A DNA stretch of 64,000 nt, taken from positions 2,403,526-2,467,525 of the forward strand of contig NZ_CP025025.1 of NCBI RefSeq assembly GCF_002874535.1. Reading direction: 5' to 3'. The first letter of the stretch is position 1, and each line of letters opens with the position of its first letter. A program made the translations under genes and the position numbers. Of this stretch, positions 1 to 8,422 are shown piece after piece. This stretch comes from Mesobacillus jeotgali. Its GTDB lineage: Bacteria > Bacillota > Bacilli > Bacillales > Cytobacillaceae. The notes beneath the pieces are model-generated. The model had not been told where the DNA came from and did no database searches. It saw only the letters and a list, made by a program, of their open reading frames with translations.

Positions 1-64
1 CATACTTCCAACTTAAAATATCCGTCGCAAGAACCTTCGTCATCTTTCTGCTATATAACTTCAT
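1..64 (-). CDS. Partial small or N-terminal CDS running off the left edge
   Basis: On the minus strand an ATG at 62-64 sits 7 bases after an AGGGGG ribosome-binding site, and 21 codons stay open to the window edge (beginning MKLYSRKMTKV). The product cannot be identified from so little sequence. It is divergent from the peptide gene at 264. The call rests only on the ribosome-binding site and the open frame, so it could be spurious. Confidence 0.4.
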   Translation of the reverse strand, partial: MKLYSRKMTKVLATDILSWKY

Positions 65-263
65 CACTCTTCCCCCTAGCTATTTATAAAAAGAGTTGTC
101 TTATAAATAACTATAAGACCTTATATTTTTTGAGTGGTTTTTTTTACAAATAAAATCTATTACTATTTTGTCATTTTTTCGTAATAATTGGTTTAATAGG
201 TTCAACTGCGGGAATATAAGTAGTAACAGAACAAAAACAATTAATGACAGGAGCGATTACATA

Positions 264-371
264 ATGATTACTACATTTGCATTACTTGGAGGAGCTTTCG
301 CAATCGCCGCTGGATTAAATTTCTTCGCAGTTAATGAAAATGCATTTATAGATGACGAAGCAACCAACTAA
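264..371 (+). CDS. Small hydrophobic peptide, 35 aa, unknown function
   Basis: The frame is open further upstream, but the ATG at 264 follows a CAGGAG ribosome-binding site (248-253) and is the better start. Residues 2-23 form one hydrophobic, Gly/Ala-rich segment and the C-terminus is short and acidic (ending DDEATN), so the product is probably a small membrane or exported peptide. A strong terminator starts at its stop codon, making it a monocistronic unit. No family is recognised; a signal peptide precursor is one alternative. Confidence 0.6.
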   Translation: MITTFALLGGAFAIAAGLNFFAVNENAFIDDEATN

Positions 372-398
372 GAGACGCTGTCCGCAGCGTCTCTTTTT
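371..398 (+). terminator. Intrinsic terminator after the 35-aa peptide gene
   Basis: A perfect 10-bp stem (AGAGACGCTG with CAGCGTCTCT), a 4-base loop and a T5 tract, beginning at the last base of the stop codon. Confidence 0.9.
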
Positions 399-512
399 CT
401 GTGGATTTGAACATTTTTTGTATTTTTGTTTAGGCGCAGGAAATACTAGAATGAAAGAGAATTAGTTAAGCATAAGCGTCTAGCCTCATATCTATTAAGG
501 AGGTACGTATAC

Positions 513-1076
513 ATGCAAACACCAGATATATTATCAGGTGAACAGATTATTTTGTGCAAAGTTAAAGAAAAGGATTTGGACACATGGTGGGGCCTCATCC
601 ACAACGACGAACATCCTGAATGGAAAAAATGGGATGCACCATACTATCCTCTAAGGCGAGAAAGCCTTGACAAGTTTAAAGAACAAATGACGAACCTCAT
701 CCATCAGGGCTATGACAGAAAGTACCTAATTAAAGTAGACGATGAAATTATCGGAATGGTGACATATTACTGGGAACACGAATCTTCACAATGGCTGGAA
801 ATTGGGATTGTTATTTATTTGCCAGAATATTGGAATGGCGGGTATGGGACAGAGGCATTAAAAATATGGATCGCCCACCTATTTGAAACTTTCCCGATTC
901 CGAGGATCGGCTTTACAACCTGGTCCGGCAATTCCAGGATGCTTACCGTCGGTAAAAAACTGGGAATGGTAGAAGAAGCTCGAATTAGGAAATGTCGACT
1001 CTATAATGGAAAATACTATGATTCAATAAAAATGGGCTTATTAAGGGAAGAATGGGAAGCTCAGCAACATTCATGA
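513..1076 (+). CDS. GNAT family N-acetyltransferase (RimJ/RimL type)
   Basis: 187-aa acetyl-CoA-dependent N-acetyltransferase of the RimJ/RimL-like branch, acting on an unknown protein N-terminus or small amine. The GNAT core is visible: the motif-A region around residues 95-120 (GIVIYLPEYWNGGYGTEAL) and the late 'RKLGM-E' type strand (VGKKLGMVEEARIRK, about 147-161). An AAGGAGG ribosome-binding site lies just upstream of the ATG. The gene stands alone on the plus strand and converges with a second GNAT gene. The substrate cannot be inferred. Confidence 0.85.
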   Translation: MQTPDILSGEQIILCKVKEKDLDTWWGLIHNDEHPEWKKWDAPYYPLRRESLDKFKEQMTNLIHQGYDRKYLIKVDDEIIGMVTYYWEHESSQWLEIGIVIYLPEYWNGGYGTEALKIWIAHLFETFPIPRIGFTTWSGNSRMLTVGKKLGMVEEARIRKCRLYNGKYYDSIKMGLLREEWEAQQHS

Positions 1077-1132
1077 ATCGGTGAAATGCTAAGGACTCTC
1101 AGCTAGGCAAAGCAATTTAAGCTGTAAAAAAC

Positions 1133-1172
1133 AGGCTAAAAAAGCTCGTAATTCCGAGTGTTTTTAGCCTGA
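1133..1172. terminator. Bidirectional terminator between convergent GNAT genes
   Basis: The inverted repeat AGGCTAAAAA / TTTTTAGCCT flanks a smaller CTCG/CGAG stem, with A- and T-rich flanks on both sides. It lies between the stops of two convergent genes. Confidence 0.7.
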
Positions 1173-1178
1173 TTAATT

Positions 1179-1676
1179 TTATAGTATTCTGGACATATAA
1201 AATTCATCTTTATATTCACCATCGACAAGCAATGAATCCTTCTTGGTACCTTCTAATTCAAAGCCCATCTTCTTGTACAATGAGACACCTGCCCGATTCT
1301 CTGTCATCACCGTTAATTCCAATCTGTGAATCCCAACTTCATTCCCCCAGCTTAAAAGCTCTTCAAAAAGTCTTGTGCCAATTCCGGAGCCGCGAAAACC
1401 TTCCTTTATTCCAATAACAAGATAAGCTGTATGCCTAGTACGATTTGTACTTCCTCCTTTTGCAATTAAATAGCCTGCCAGTCCACTTTCAGCTTCTGCC
1501 AGGAAAATATTTGAGTTTTCCTCAGCCCTAAGAGCCTGAATCATTTTTCTTTGAGCCTCAGGATTGAATTTCCTTTCACCAGGTCCATACAACATGAATT
1601 TCGTTGTTCTTTCAACTTCTTGTATGAGTTGTGCAAAATTATCTGTATCTCGTTCTTCGGCTTGTCGGATAATCAT
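1179..1676 (-). CDS. GNAT family N-acetyltransferase
   Basis: 165-aa GNAT acetyltransferase. The acetyl-CoA pyrophosphate-binding loop is clear at about residues 88-105 (IKEGFRGSGIGTRLFEELL, matching R/Q-x-x-G-x-G/A), followed by the NRAGVSLYKKMGFELEGT strand-helix typical of YhhY/RimI-like members. Start ATG at 1676 with a GAGGAAAC ribosome-binding site. Likely monocistronic, with the DUF1002 gene and a terminator upstream. Substrate unknown. Confidence 0.85.
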   Translation of the reverse strand: MIIRQAEERDTDNFAQLIQEVERTTKFMLYGPGERKFNPEAQRKMIQALRAEENSNIFLAEAESGLAGYLIAKGGSTNRTRHTAYLVIGIKEGFRGSGIGTRLFEELLSWGNEVGIHRLELTVMTENRAGVSLYKKMGFELEGTKKDSLLVDGEYKDEFYMSRIL

Positions 1677-1711
1677 ATTAAGTTTCCTCGCTATCTTATA
1701 CTATTTCAAAA

Positions 1712-1737
1712 AAACAGAGGAAAAATCCTCTGTTTTA
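1712..1737 (-). terminator. Terminator for the DUF1002 gene
   Basis: Stem ACAGAGGA / TCCTCTGT with T-rich tracts on both strands. It overlaps the DUF1002 stop codon. Confidence 0.8.
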
Positions 1738-2655
1738 TGAAAAGATACTCTTTATGCTTTCAATTAATTCCTTAAAGAAGTTCGAGACTGATTCCAGGAA
1801 GCCTTTATCTCCAACCGCTTCCTCGATTCTCTTCTGGATATCAGTAGAAAGGTTTTCTAACTGAGTTTTCACATTGTCAAAATTGATGTTCAAATCACGC
1901 ATTTTATTGAACAAGTCAACAAGTAGCTGTCTGTCTTCAGGGCTAAGCTGTATTTCAAGGGACTTTAACTTTTCATCGATTATTTTCTCGATATCTTCTT
2001 TTGTTGCTGGGTTTTGAGCAGCAATCTCTTTTTTGATTTCTGTCAGGAGCTCACTCACCTTATCCTGATCAAGCCCCTCTTTTTTTGCAAGTTTCGTTGC
2101 CAGGTTCAATTCCTGGTTCGCAACCTCTGTTCGATCCTTATCCAGGGCCGTTCCATCACCCTCATCATATGCCTTATAGATTCCCACTAATGCAGAGTGG
2201 CCAGTTACCTTGACAGGTGAAGCGACATCCACAATAGCGTCCTCTATTCCTGCAGTCAACAGTGCGTTGGCATACATTTCGTCGGTTACTTCAGTAATAT
2301 TCTCCGGAGTGACCTGGTTGATCACCAGTCCTTCGCCGGTATCCTTCCTGGTAATCTTGGCAGATGAATACATATTTGAATGCTCATCGCCGTCGATATA
2401 GGTTACGAGATCTTTTCCTGTAACGACAATTTCCTTAACTTTTGAAGGGTCTTTTATCCCTAGTAAATTTCTAACTTCACCTTTTTGCTTCTCTGACAGT
2501 GCTTCTCCATAAACCACAATTGGTGGGCCATACTTCTCATTTATGACATCCTCGTCATTATCATTGGAAGCAAATGCAGGAACAGTATAAATACCCAAAG
2601 CGAAAACAAACAGGCTAAATAAAACAGAGATTTTCATCAAGTGCTTAACTTTCAT
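1735..2655 (-). CDS. DUF1002 domain secreted protein (YpuA-like)
   Basis: 306 aa from the ATG at 2655. The open frame extends 7 codons upstream, but those codons contain the AAGGAG ribosome-binding site, so 2655 is the real start. An N-terminal signal peptide (hydrophobic residues about 8-25, then AFAS) is followed by a DUF1002 domain (PPIVVYGEALS, then an ITEVTDEMYANALLTAGIED region) and a C-terminal charged helical tail (about 170-300). The family is found in Firmicutes (YpuA of Bacillus) and its function is unknown, probably extracytoplasmic. Monocistronic with its own terminator. Confidence 0.8.
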   Translation of the reverse strand: MKVKHLMKISVLFSLFVFALGIYTVPAFASNDNDEDVINEKYGPPIVVYGEALSEKQKGEVRNLLGIKDPSKVKEIVVTGKDLVTYIDGDEHSNMYSSAKITRKDTGEGLVINQVTPENITEVTDEMYANALLTAGIEDAIVDVASPVKVTGHSALVGIYKAYDEGDGTALDKDRTEVANQELNLATKLAKKEGLDQDKVSELLTEIKKEIAAQNPATKEDIEKIIDEKLKSLEIQLSPEDRQLLVDLFNKMRDLNINFDNVKTQLENLSTDIQKRIEEAVGDKGFLESVSNFFKELIESIKSIFS

Positions 2656-2702
2656 TAGTTGTTTCTCCTTTATCACATTTTTTTACCTATTTACCCTTCT
2701 TA

Positions 2703-2721
2703 CATCAGATAGAATCTGATG
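2703..2721. promoter_or_regulatory. Inverted repeat upstream of the DUF1002 gene
   Basis: Perfect 8-bp arms (CATCAGAT / ATCTGATG) around a 3-base centre, 48 bp upstream of the DUF1002 start. It may be an operator or a leader hairpin; no regulator can be assigned. Confidence 0.35.
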
Positions 2722-2853
2722 AATGATTTTCCATCAGTTCTGCTCTTTTTCACAAGTTCCCTTATTAATACGAATATTTCCGTGAAAAAGTTTCATTAAC
2801 AAGCTCCTGGATAAGAATCAATAGTTTTGTTTCATTTAATTATCACAAGCATA

Positions 2854-3594
2854 TTACCTTATAAAAATTTCATTTTCATTTAAAAATCTTAGATGCTCTG
2901 TCGATGAACCACCACTTCCAAAACCATTAGTGTTTGGGTAAGAGGGATACTCAGTGTTACCGTCAGTTGATGTTGACTGCCAGCCAAAGTAATATTGAGC
3001 CGGCGGAAAAAAGTCAGCAAAAAAAGATTCAGGTTTCATTGCTGCCATAAGTTTATTTTCTGCTTCCAAAAACTTTTGCCAATCTGAAGGAATTGAAATA
3101 TACCCATATGACTTCTCCCCAGCCTCTGCCCTGAAACCCATTTGTATACCGGGATCATAATGTTGCCTCCCTTCACTGACGGAAAACCCTCTTTCTTTAA
3201 TTAAATATAACGTCAAATAATCCAAATTATTCTCCGGATGAAAATTCCACATAATATAATGAGAAGAAGGGTCATCAGCATCAATCTTCCAGATCTGCGG
3301 CATGCTTCCGGTAGAAAAGCTTGATAATTGCCACTCATGCTTCTCCCACTCCCAAAAGCTTATACCATGGCCTTCTTCTTCTGTAACGAAAGGAATATAC
3401 ACATGCTTATCATCAAGAAAAATCGTGTCCTGTATTTCCGCAATTCCCACTCTGTTATATGGATCATTCAAAATCGCCTTTATTTCCGCCTTATCTGGAA
3501 AGGCTGCTGGAGGAGCTAGATAATACCAATATAAAAATCCGGCAGAAATCAGAATCAGGATAAGTAAAATAGGCACAAGCACCTTTTTGCGCAT
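2854..3594 (-). CDS. Membrane-anchored protein of unknown function, 246 aa
   Basis: One N-terminal transmembrane segment (residues 5-26) is followed by a soluble, probably extracytoplasmic domain rich in aromatic residues. A Gly/Ser linker (GFGSGGSS, about 224-231) lies near the C-terminus. No family is recognised. Its ribosome-binding site (GGGGGAG) lies inside the last codons of the upstream gene and only 4 bases separate stop and start, so the two are translationally coupled. It is the last gene of a three-gene operon (4920 to 2854). The partner membrane protein has a similar C-terminal topology, so they may act together. Confidence 0.65.
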   Translation of the reverse strand: MRKKVLVPILLILILISAGFLYWYYLAPPAAFPDKAEIKAILNDPYNRVGIAEIQDTIFLDDKHVYIPFVTEEEGHGISFWEWEKHEWQLSSFSTGSMPQIWKIDADDPSSHYIMWNFHPENNLDYLTLYLIKERGFSVSEGRQHYDPGIQMGFRAEAGEKSYGYISIPSDWQKFLEAENKLMAAMKPESFFADFFPPAQYYFGWQSTSTDGNTEYPSYPNTNGFGSGGSSTEHLRFLNENEIFIR

Positions 3595-3598
3595 TAAG

Positions 3599-4303
3599 TT
3601 ACTCCCCCTTCTTCAGCAAAGATTTTTCGGCACGAAAATATACTTGCTTTTGGCCAGTTGAGATTAATATTCCTTTACCATCTTGTTCAATAAAAATCAT
3701 AGGCTCGATACCGCTCCCCCATTTTGCCTTAATTCCTATAAGCTGATATGGAAATCTTTCTTCAGCTTTTGAAAGTTCACCAGCAGACTCAAAGGCTTCG
3801 TAATACCATTTTTCACTATATACTGATTCTTCCTTGAAACTGTCCAACTGAACAATAAGAGAATCCTTGTCCAATATATTACGGCCAGCCGAGGGATGCG
3901 TTTGAATTATCTTTCCTTTGTTGATATCAGAAAGATAGGTTGATATCTCGCTGCTAGAATAAATGACTGAATTCACTAGAGGAAGAATGAGCGACACTGC
4001 TAAAAATATATAATTGGCGAAGAAACCTAACCAGGCATATTTCCGATACTTATCCCAGCTTATGCCCTCTTCTTTACGTGAATAGATTCCATATAAAATC
4101 CATACACCAAGCGGAAGGATGGCTAATTTTATCTGTTGGTCTATATATGGCAGGTTAATAGAAAAAGAGAATAGACCCACGAAAATAACAATTGCCAGTT
4201 TCCATTTTATTGGTTTTAAATCCTGCTTACTATAGATACGTCTTGCCAGAATGAAAATAGCCCCCCATGCCACTAGATTCAAAACAATCCCTGGTGCGTT
4301 CAT
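3599..4303 (-). CDS. Multi-pass membrane protein of unknown function, 234 aa
   Basis: Four predicted transmembrane segments (about 5-22, 33-50, 58-74, 90-112) precede a C-terminal soluble domain (about 115-234). The start ATG at 4303 has a GAGGTGA ribosome-binding site. It is 32 bp downstream of the YdcF-like gene and coupled to the following gene, so the three probably form an envelope-related operon. No family is recognised. Confidence 0.6.
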   Translation of the reverse strand: MNAPGIVLNLVAWGAIFILARRIYSKQDLKPIKWKLAIVIFVGLFSFSINLPYIDQQIKLAILPLGVWILYGIYSRKEEGISWDKYRKYAWLGFFANYIFLAVSLILPLVNSVIYSSSEISTYLSDINKGKIIQTHPSAGRNILDKDSLIVQLDSFKEESVYSEKWYYEAFESAGELSKAEERFPYQLIGIKAKWGSGIEPMIFIEQDGKGILISTGQKQVYFRAEKSLLKKGE

Positions 4304-4335
4304 CTATTCACCTCATTTTCTTTAATGCTTTATTT

Positions 4336-4920
4336 CTACCTGAACGCATTGATCATGAAATACTTTGTCAGTGCCAGGTATTCTCTTATATAGGATTTCA
4401 ACACTGCTTGTATTGGCGTCTTTGCAGCCAAACCATTAATCTTCAGTTCTTCATCGTCTGCGATCATCTTGGCACGGAAGATATGGAAGTCATTCGTCAC
4501 CACTAAGCCAATCTCAGCCTTTTCAGGAATTATTTTTTTAGAAAATCCAATATTTTCGTACGTGTCAGTAGACTTGTCTTCGAGGATTATTCTTGATTCT
4601 TCGATCCCATGTTGCATCAGTTCCCTTTTAATACATTCGGCTTCAGATATGTCTTCCCCTGGTCCTTTACCTCCGGAGGCGATCGCAATAGTATCGGGAT
4701 TTTCCTTTAGATAATGTGCTGCATGGTCAATACGGTATTGTAGAGCCAACGAAGGAACTGTTCCTTTGACCCGCGCTCCTAGTATTATCATATAATCAGC
4801 ATTCTTCGGCACATCCATGTTAGCGTACTGGAGTATTTTGTATTGAAGGTATCCTACATAAAACAAGGAAATGAGAAGTCCTGCTATCACAATTTTTTTG
4901 ATTATAGATTTCTTTTTCAT
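4336..4920 (-). CDS. YdcF/SanA/ElyC family protein (DUF218)
   Basis: 194 aa: one N-terminal transmembrane helix (about 9-25), then the DUF218 fold with the characteristic start ADYMIILGARVKGTVPS, the glycine-rich ASGGKGPGEDISEAE motif (about 83-97), DKSTDTYENIGFSKKI and VVTNDFHIFRAKMIA. Proteins of this family are linked to envelope integrity and polysaccharide or peptidoglycan metabolism in other bacteria, but their biochemical role is not settled. First gene of the operon running to 2854; the GGAGGG ribosome-binding site supports this start. Confidence 0.85.
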   Translation of the reverse strand: MKKKSIIKKIVIAGLLISLFYVGYLQYKILQYANMDVPKNADYMIILGARVKGTVPSLALQYRIDHAAHYLKENPDTIAIASGGKGPGEDISEAECIKRELMQHGIEESRIILEDKSTDTYENIGFSKKIIPEKAEIGLVVTNDFHIFRAKMIADDEELKINGLAAKTPIQAVLKSYIREYLALTKYFMINAFR

Positions 4921-5095
4921 AAATATTAACCCTCCAAATCGCTACTCTAATATTACCATCCTTTACCATGGAAGGTTTGTAATTTTCTTAAAAAAGTGGA
5001 TAACTTGATAAAAAATAACATATCTCGACTGATTTTTATATTAAAGTCTTGGCAGTTTTACCTAAAAGTGTGTATGGTGGTGTTTCTTCACTTTC

Positions 5096-5104
5096 TTTGC
5101 CGAA
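5096..5104 (+). promoter_or_regulatory. Candidate Spo0A box upstream of racA
   Basis: TTTGCCGAA matches the Spo0A box TTTGTCGAA at 8 of 9 positions. It lies 77 bp upstream of racA and just upstream of a sigma-H-like promoter. racA is a known target of phosphorylated Spo0A in B. subtilis, so the position makes sense, but a single 9-mer is weak evidence by itself. Confidence 0.4.
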
Positions 5105-5127
5105 AGTCAACTAGTTTTGTCAGAGAC

Positions 5128-5155
5128 AAAGGAAATCCAAATAAAAAAGCGAAAT
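5128..5155 (+). promoter_or_regulatory. Candidate sigma-H promoter of racA
   Basis: AAAGGAAAT matches the sigma-H -35 pattern RWAGGAXXT. After 13 bases comes CGAAA, close to the HGAAT -10. In B. subtilis racA is transcribed with sigma-H and Spo0A. The assignment is inferred from the motif and the gene identity. Confidence 0.4.
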
Positions 5156-5180
5156 TTTATTAAAACAAGGAGGGGATATG

Positions 5181-5702
5181 ATGAATACTAGCGCAGTAGC
5201 AAAGCTGCTCGGCGTTTCACCGAGCACAATTCAACGCTGGGTGAAGCAGGCAAACCTTCAAATGGAGCGGACGGAGTTAGGACATTATCAATTTTCCGAG
5301 GAAAGTATCGAGATCTTAAAAGACATAAAAGAACAGCTTAATAAAGGAGTTTTATTGCAGGATTTAAAAGTTAAAGGAAGAAAGCATAGAAAAGCAACAA
5401 TTCCTTCAGTTAAACCAGATATGGCAATGGATAAGCTAATGAAGCGGATGGAGGATTTCGAAAACAGACTTAACCGAAAGGCTGATGAAGTTGTATCTTA
5501 TCAAATCCTTCAGCATCGCAGGGAAATTGAGGAACTGCAAACTGAGGTAACAAGGCTGAAAGAAGTGATTACAAGCATGGAGGAAGCCGCAGCGCAGCAG
5601 GAACAATTAGCCAAGGAGGAAAATCAACCCTCTTTAACACCTATTTCTTCCTTAAGGAAATTCAGAAAACGAAATATGATCAGTTCCTTTTTTGGATTTT
5701 AA
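5181..5702 (+). CDS. racA: RacA, axial filament and chromosome-anchoring protein
   Basis: 173 aa. In sporulating Bacillus, RacA binds oriC-proximal DNA and, with DivIVA, tethers the chromosome to the cell pole. A MerR-like winged helix lies at the N-terminus (residues 1-60; SAVAKLLGVSPSTIQRWVKQ, then ERTELGHYQF). A linker follows, then a long coiled coil (about 85-145) and a short basic, aromatic C-terminal tail (FRKRNMISSFFGF). Two ATGs are adjacent (5178, 5181); the second is better spaced from the AAGGAGGGG ribosome-binding site. Monocistronic, with candidate Spo0A and sigma-H sites upstream. Confidence 0.85.
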   Translation: MNTSAVAKLLGVSPSTIQRWVKQANLQMERTELGHYQFSEESIEILKDIKEQLNKGVLLQDLKVKGRKHRKATIPSVKPDMAMDKLMKRMEDFENRLNRKADEVVSYQILQHRREIEELQTEVTRLKEVITSMEEAAAQQEQLAKEENQPSLTPISSLRKFRKRNMISSFFGF

Positions 5703-5780
5703 TTCGGCACATCAAGGATGTGTTCTTTTTTTGTGAATTTCACTCCTTAAAAGTAACAATGTTTACGAAAAAGACAAATC

Positions 5781-5815
5781 AAAAAAACAGACCCAGCAAA
5801 TCTGAGCCTGTTTTA
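5781..5815 (-). terminator. Terminator of the cold-shock gene
   Basis: On the minus strand AAACAGGCTCAG pairs (with G-T pairs) with TGGGTCTGTTT and is followed by T7. It ends 12 bp past the csp stop. Confidence 0.75.
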
Positions 5816-5826
5816 GATATCCTTAG

Positions 5827-6027
5827 TTAGACTTTCTGTACGTTTGTCGCTTGAGGGCCACGCTGGCCTTGTTCAACATCAAATGTAACTTCTTGTCCTT
5901 CATCTAAAGATTTGTAACCTTCGCCCTGGATTGCTGAGAAGTGTACAAATACATCTTCCCCGCCTTCACGTTCGATGAATCCAAAGCCTTTTTCGCTGTT
6001 AAACCATTTTACTTTACCACGTTCCAC
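5827..6027 (-). CDS. CspA/CspB family cold-shock protein
   Basis: 66-aa single OB-fold RNA/ssDNA chaperone. Both RNA-binding motifs are intact: RNP1 (KGFGFI, residues 13-18) and RNP2 (VFVHF, 26-30). The sequence closely follows Bacillus CspB/CspD ([15 protein letters not shown]...[21 protein letters not shown]). The start is a GTG at 6025-6027, 8 bases from a GGAGG ribosome-binding site; there is no in-frame ATG. Monocistronic with its own terminator. Which csp paralogue it is cannot be decided here. Confidence 0.95.
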   Translation of the reverse strand: MERGKVKWFNSEKGFGFIEREGGEDVFVHFSAIQGEGYKSLDEGQEVTFDVEQGQRGPQATNVQKV

Positions 6028-6135
6028 AATTGTTGCCTCCTAGCGATTAAAAAAATTGCAATTTAACCTTGCGTGATTATTATATCCGTCTAAAAATATT
6101 TTAAACCAAAAGAGAAGAATATTTTTGACGAAGGT

Positions 6136-7164
6136 TTAGCTGCATAACTTTTTATAGGTTGCCTCATCACATATGACAAACATCTCTGTACCCTCAGGGA
6201 TTTGTTCATTATGTTTCCTGGCAATATCAAGCGCGTGTCCATCTGATATGAGTGTTGCCCCCAGATCAAAAAGCTCCATGGCCGCTTGCTTGTAAGTAGT
6301 CCAATGCGGCTTCTTTTCGATTTTATAGAGGTTTTCTCCTTCCATATTGCTGAGCAGTTGTTTGAACAATTTGCTCGAACCAGGAAAGATCGCTGCCTGA
6401 GCCATGAGTTTAGATACTGATTCATTGGATAAAATAAATTCATCAATGTTCGCATGCTCGAACAAAGCAATATGCTTTTCTTTCATGATTTCGGCAATCG
6501 TATATATATTTCTTTTTGATTGTTTCGAGATATGTTCTACCCTTGATGCTATAAGCAAAGTTTTCCCATCAGCGTATTCAGGAAACTCAATTCGATCATC
6601 TGTAAAGACCGCTACTGATTTGGACTCAAGGATATTAGCCTGAATTAGAATTTCTTCTTCAGCAGGGTTTCCGCTGACAAAGTGTACTCGGTCATGCTGC
6701 ACTGGCGACTCATTGCTATGATCGACAATGACTATATCGCACTTTTTATTGGAGTTCAGGATTTCCTCAACAACATTACTAAGTTTATCTTTTGAGGAGC
6801 CGATCAGAATATAATGGTCCTTTCCTTTATACGCCAACTTCCCTTCCTCCTTCATTTTTTTATACAAAGTCAAACTATCAAAAATTTTGCCGATGATAAT
6901 ACCCATTGCCCCAATTCCGACTGTATATAGCAGTACCATCGTGAAAATTCTGCCTATATCACTGCTGGGTGAGTAATCACCGTAACCAACCGTCACGACC
7001 GTGGTCATTGTCCACCAAACTGCATCAAGGTATCTTGGAAAAGTTTCCGGTTCAAGTGTCTTGATAATCAAGCTGCTTAATAGGATCACTCCAAGAACGA
7101 TCAAGGTGATCTTCAAAAGACTGACTTTCATCAGTTTTGTAAACAACTTTTGTAAAATCCACAT
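6136..7164 (-). CDS. yugO: YugO-type potassium channel with RCK/TrkA-N domain
   Basis: 342 aa. Two transmembrane helices (about 15-35 and 72-95) flank a pore loop with the K+ selectivity filter TVGYGD (about 58-63). A cytoplasmic RCK (TrkA-N) domain (about 108-235, starting DHYILIGSSKDKL) and a C-terminal regulatory region follow. B. subtilis YugO is the K+ channel used in biofilm electrical signalling. There it is linked to mstX; here it is instead the last gene of a five-gene operon with an ATP-grasp ligase, 18 bp after that gene. A GGAGG ribosome-binding site supports the start. Regulation by ligand binding to the RCK domain is inferred. Confidence 0.85.
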   Translation of the reverse strand: MWILQKLFTKLMKVSLLKITLIVLGVILLSSLIIKTLEPETFPRYLDAVWWTMTTVVTVGYGDYSPSSDIGRIFTMVLLYTVGIGAMGIIIGKIFDSLTLYKKMKEEGKLAYKGKDHYILIGSSKDKLSNVVEEILNSNKKCDIVIVDHSNESPVQHDRVHFVSGNPAEEEILIQANILESKSVAVFTDDRIEFPEYADGKTLLIASRVEHISKQSKRNIYTIAEIMKEKHIALFEHANIDEFILSNESVSKLMAQAAIFPGSSKLFKQLLSNMEGENLYKIEKKPHWTTYKQAAMELFDLGATLISDGHALDIARKHNEQIPEGTEMFVICDEATYKKLCS

Positions 7165-7182
7165 GAATTGACCTCCTTTCTC

Positions 7183-8412
7183 TTAAGACAACCCCACTGG
7201 TAAAAAGCAAGAAAGGTTGTTTGTTATTTGTCCTCCGACACGGTAACCGAGCGCCGATGATTTTCCGTTAACAAGAAAACTCCCCGTCAAAACATGTCCT
7301 TTTTGCTTACCTTTTTCTGAATTGTATGTAACAGTGGGCAGTTCGATATACTGCTGAAAAATAGATGAAACATCGTGGTAATTTTTATGTTTCTCTTCCA
7401 TTATCAATTCACCAGTGGAACTGTATATCTCGACTGTGTCTCCTTCTCTCCCGAAGATAGGCTTTTTGACAAAAGGAAGCTGCTTCGTTAAAAACGGCTC
7501 CGCTTCCAAATAGGTAGGCAGGAAATATTCGTTGACCCAGTCATGCTCTTCGGCGGTGAAAAATGGATCATTATCTTCATGTAATCCCCATATTACCGCC
7601 TGCACAGCCTTATTCTGCAATAAGAAGGCAGACGGAGGATTGATCATTGCCAATTTCTTTGTTTTTACAAGTTCAAGCAGCCACATACCGATTTTATTTC
7701 CAGATTCGTCTTCATCCATTATGAGGCTTTCTATTGGAAAAGTTTGCCGATAGAGGATGTCAATCTTGCGTCCTGTTTCATCATATAGTCCAGTCCCTGG
7801 TATGATCCTTAGTTTATCTAATGCAATGAACCTGGAAGGGAGGCCATATAATTCTTGCAAATATATAACTGTATTTCGGTCTTCGATATTGTCTTCATGT
7901 GCAGTGAAAACAACATATGGTTCAATTTCGTCCAGCCATTTTGCAGATGCAGCGACAGCAATCCGGACAGCTCTGGCCAGTTGATCCTCCATTCCTTCAT
8001 TTGGATTCCTGAAGCCAAATTGAGTAGCTACAGAACCATTTACGCTAAATAATTCCTTAACGAAGGTTGGAGTATCAGAATTGATCTCAATGCACTTGTA
8101 TGTATTTTCTGTTTTAATCAGGTCCAGCCTTGCGATTACACTTTCATCATTTAATGTCTTGAGCCTTATAAAATCGAGGGTTTCAACGGGATACCCCAGT
8201 TCACTCAAGGTATCCAGTTGAACATTTCTCAAGAGCTCAGTAACTTTAAAAAATATTCTGCCGATTCTATTAGTACAAAGCCTGATTGCTTCTACTTCTC
8301 CCTGATCAATGGTGGATATATCATATAGAGCATATTCTTCTCCATACAAATCAGGCCAGAAGTTCTTTATTCCACTATAAAAACCTTCTCTATTTGCTTT
8401 GTAGTTATTCAT
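7183..8412 (-). CDS. Glutathionylspermidine synthase-like ATP-grasp ligase (YgiC/YjfC family)
   Basis: 409 aa from the ATG at 8412, which has a GGAGG ribosome-binding site. The open frame continues 40 codons upstream but overlaps the preceding gene. Features of the glutathionylspermidine synthase C-terminal domain are visible: PTFVKELFSVNG, an ARLDLIKTENTYKCIEINSDTP strand, LPFVKKPIFGREGDTVEIY (ATP-grasp core, about 345-365) and a GSFLVNGKSSALGYRVGG end. Family members form amide bonds on peptides or small molecules; E. coli YgiC/YjfC lack a known substrate. It sits in an operon with a lipoprotein, DUF350 and a K+ channel, a combination reported for amidoligase neighbourhoods, which points to modification of an envelope peptide. 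Confidence 0.8.
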   Translation of the reverse strand: MNNYKANREGFYSGIKNFWPDLYGEEYALYDISTIDQGEVEAIRLCTNRIGRIFFKVTELLRNVQLDTLSELGYPVETLDFIRLKTLNDESVIARLDLIKTENTYKCIEINSDTPTFVKELFSVNGSVATQFGFRNPNEGMEDQLARAVRIAVAASAKWLDEIEPYVVFTAHEDNIEDRNTVIYLQELYGLPSRFIALDKLRIIPGTGLYDETGRKIDILYRQTFPIESLIMDEDESGNKIGMWLLELVKTKKLAMINPPSAFLLQNKAVQAVIWGLHEDNDPFFTAEEHDWVNEYFLPTYLEAEPFLTKQLPFVKKPIFGREGDTVEIYSSTGELIMEEKHKNYHDVSSIFQQYIELPTVTYNSEKGKQKGHVLTGSFLVNGKSSALGYRVGGQITNNLSCFLPVGLS

Positions 8413-8422
8413 GGAATGCCTC

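Noticed and set aside
98-132. Hairpin GTCTTATA/TATAAGAC followed by T6
   Set aside because: The stem is AT-rich and short, and no upstream plus-strand gene is visible in the window; too weak for a terminator call.
6090-6470. 126-aa minus-strand ORF overlapping yugO
   Set aside because: It lies in another frame of the yugO coding region, without a ribosome-binding site or recognisable motifs.
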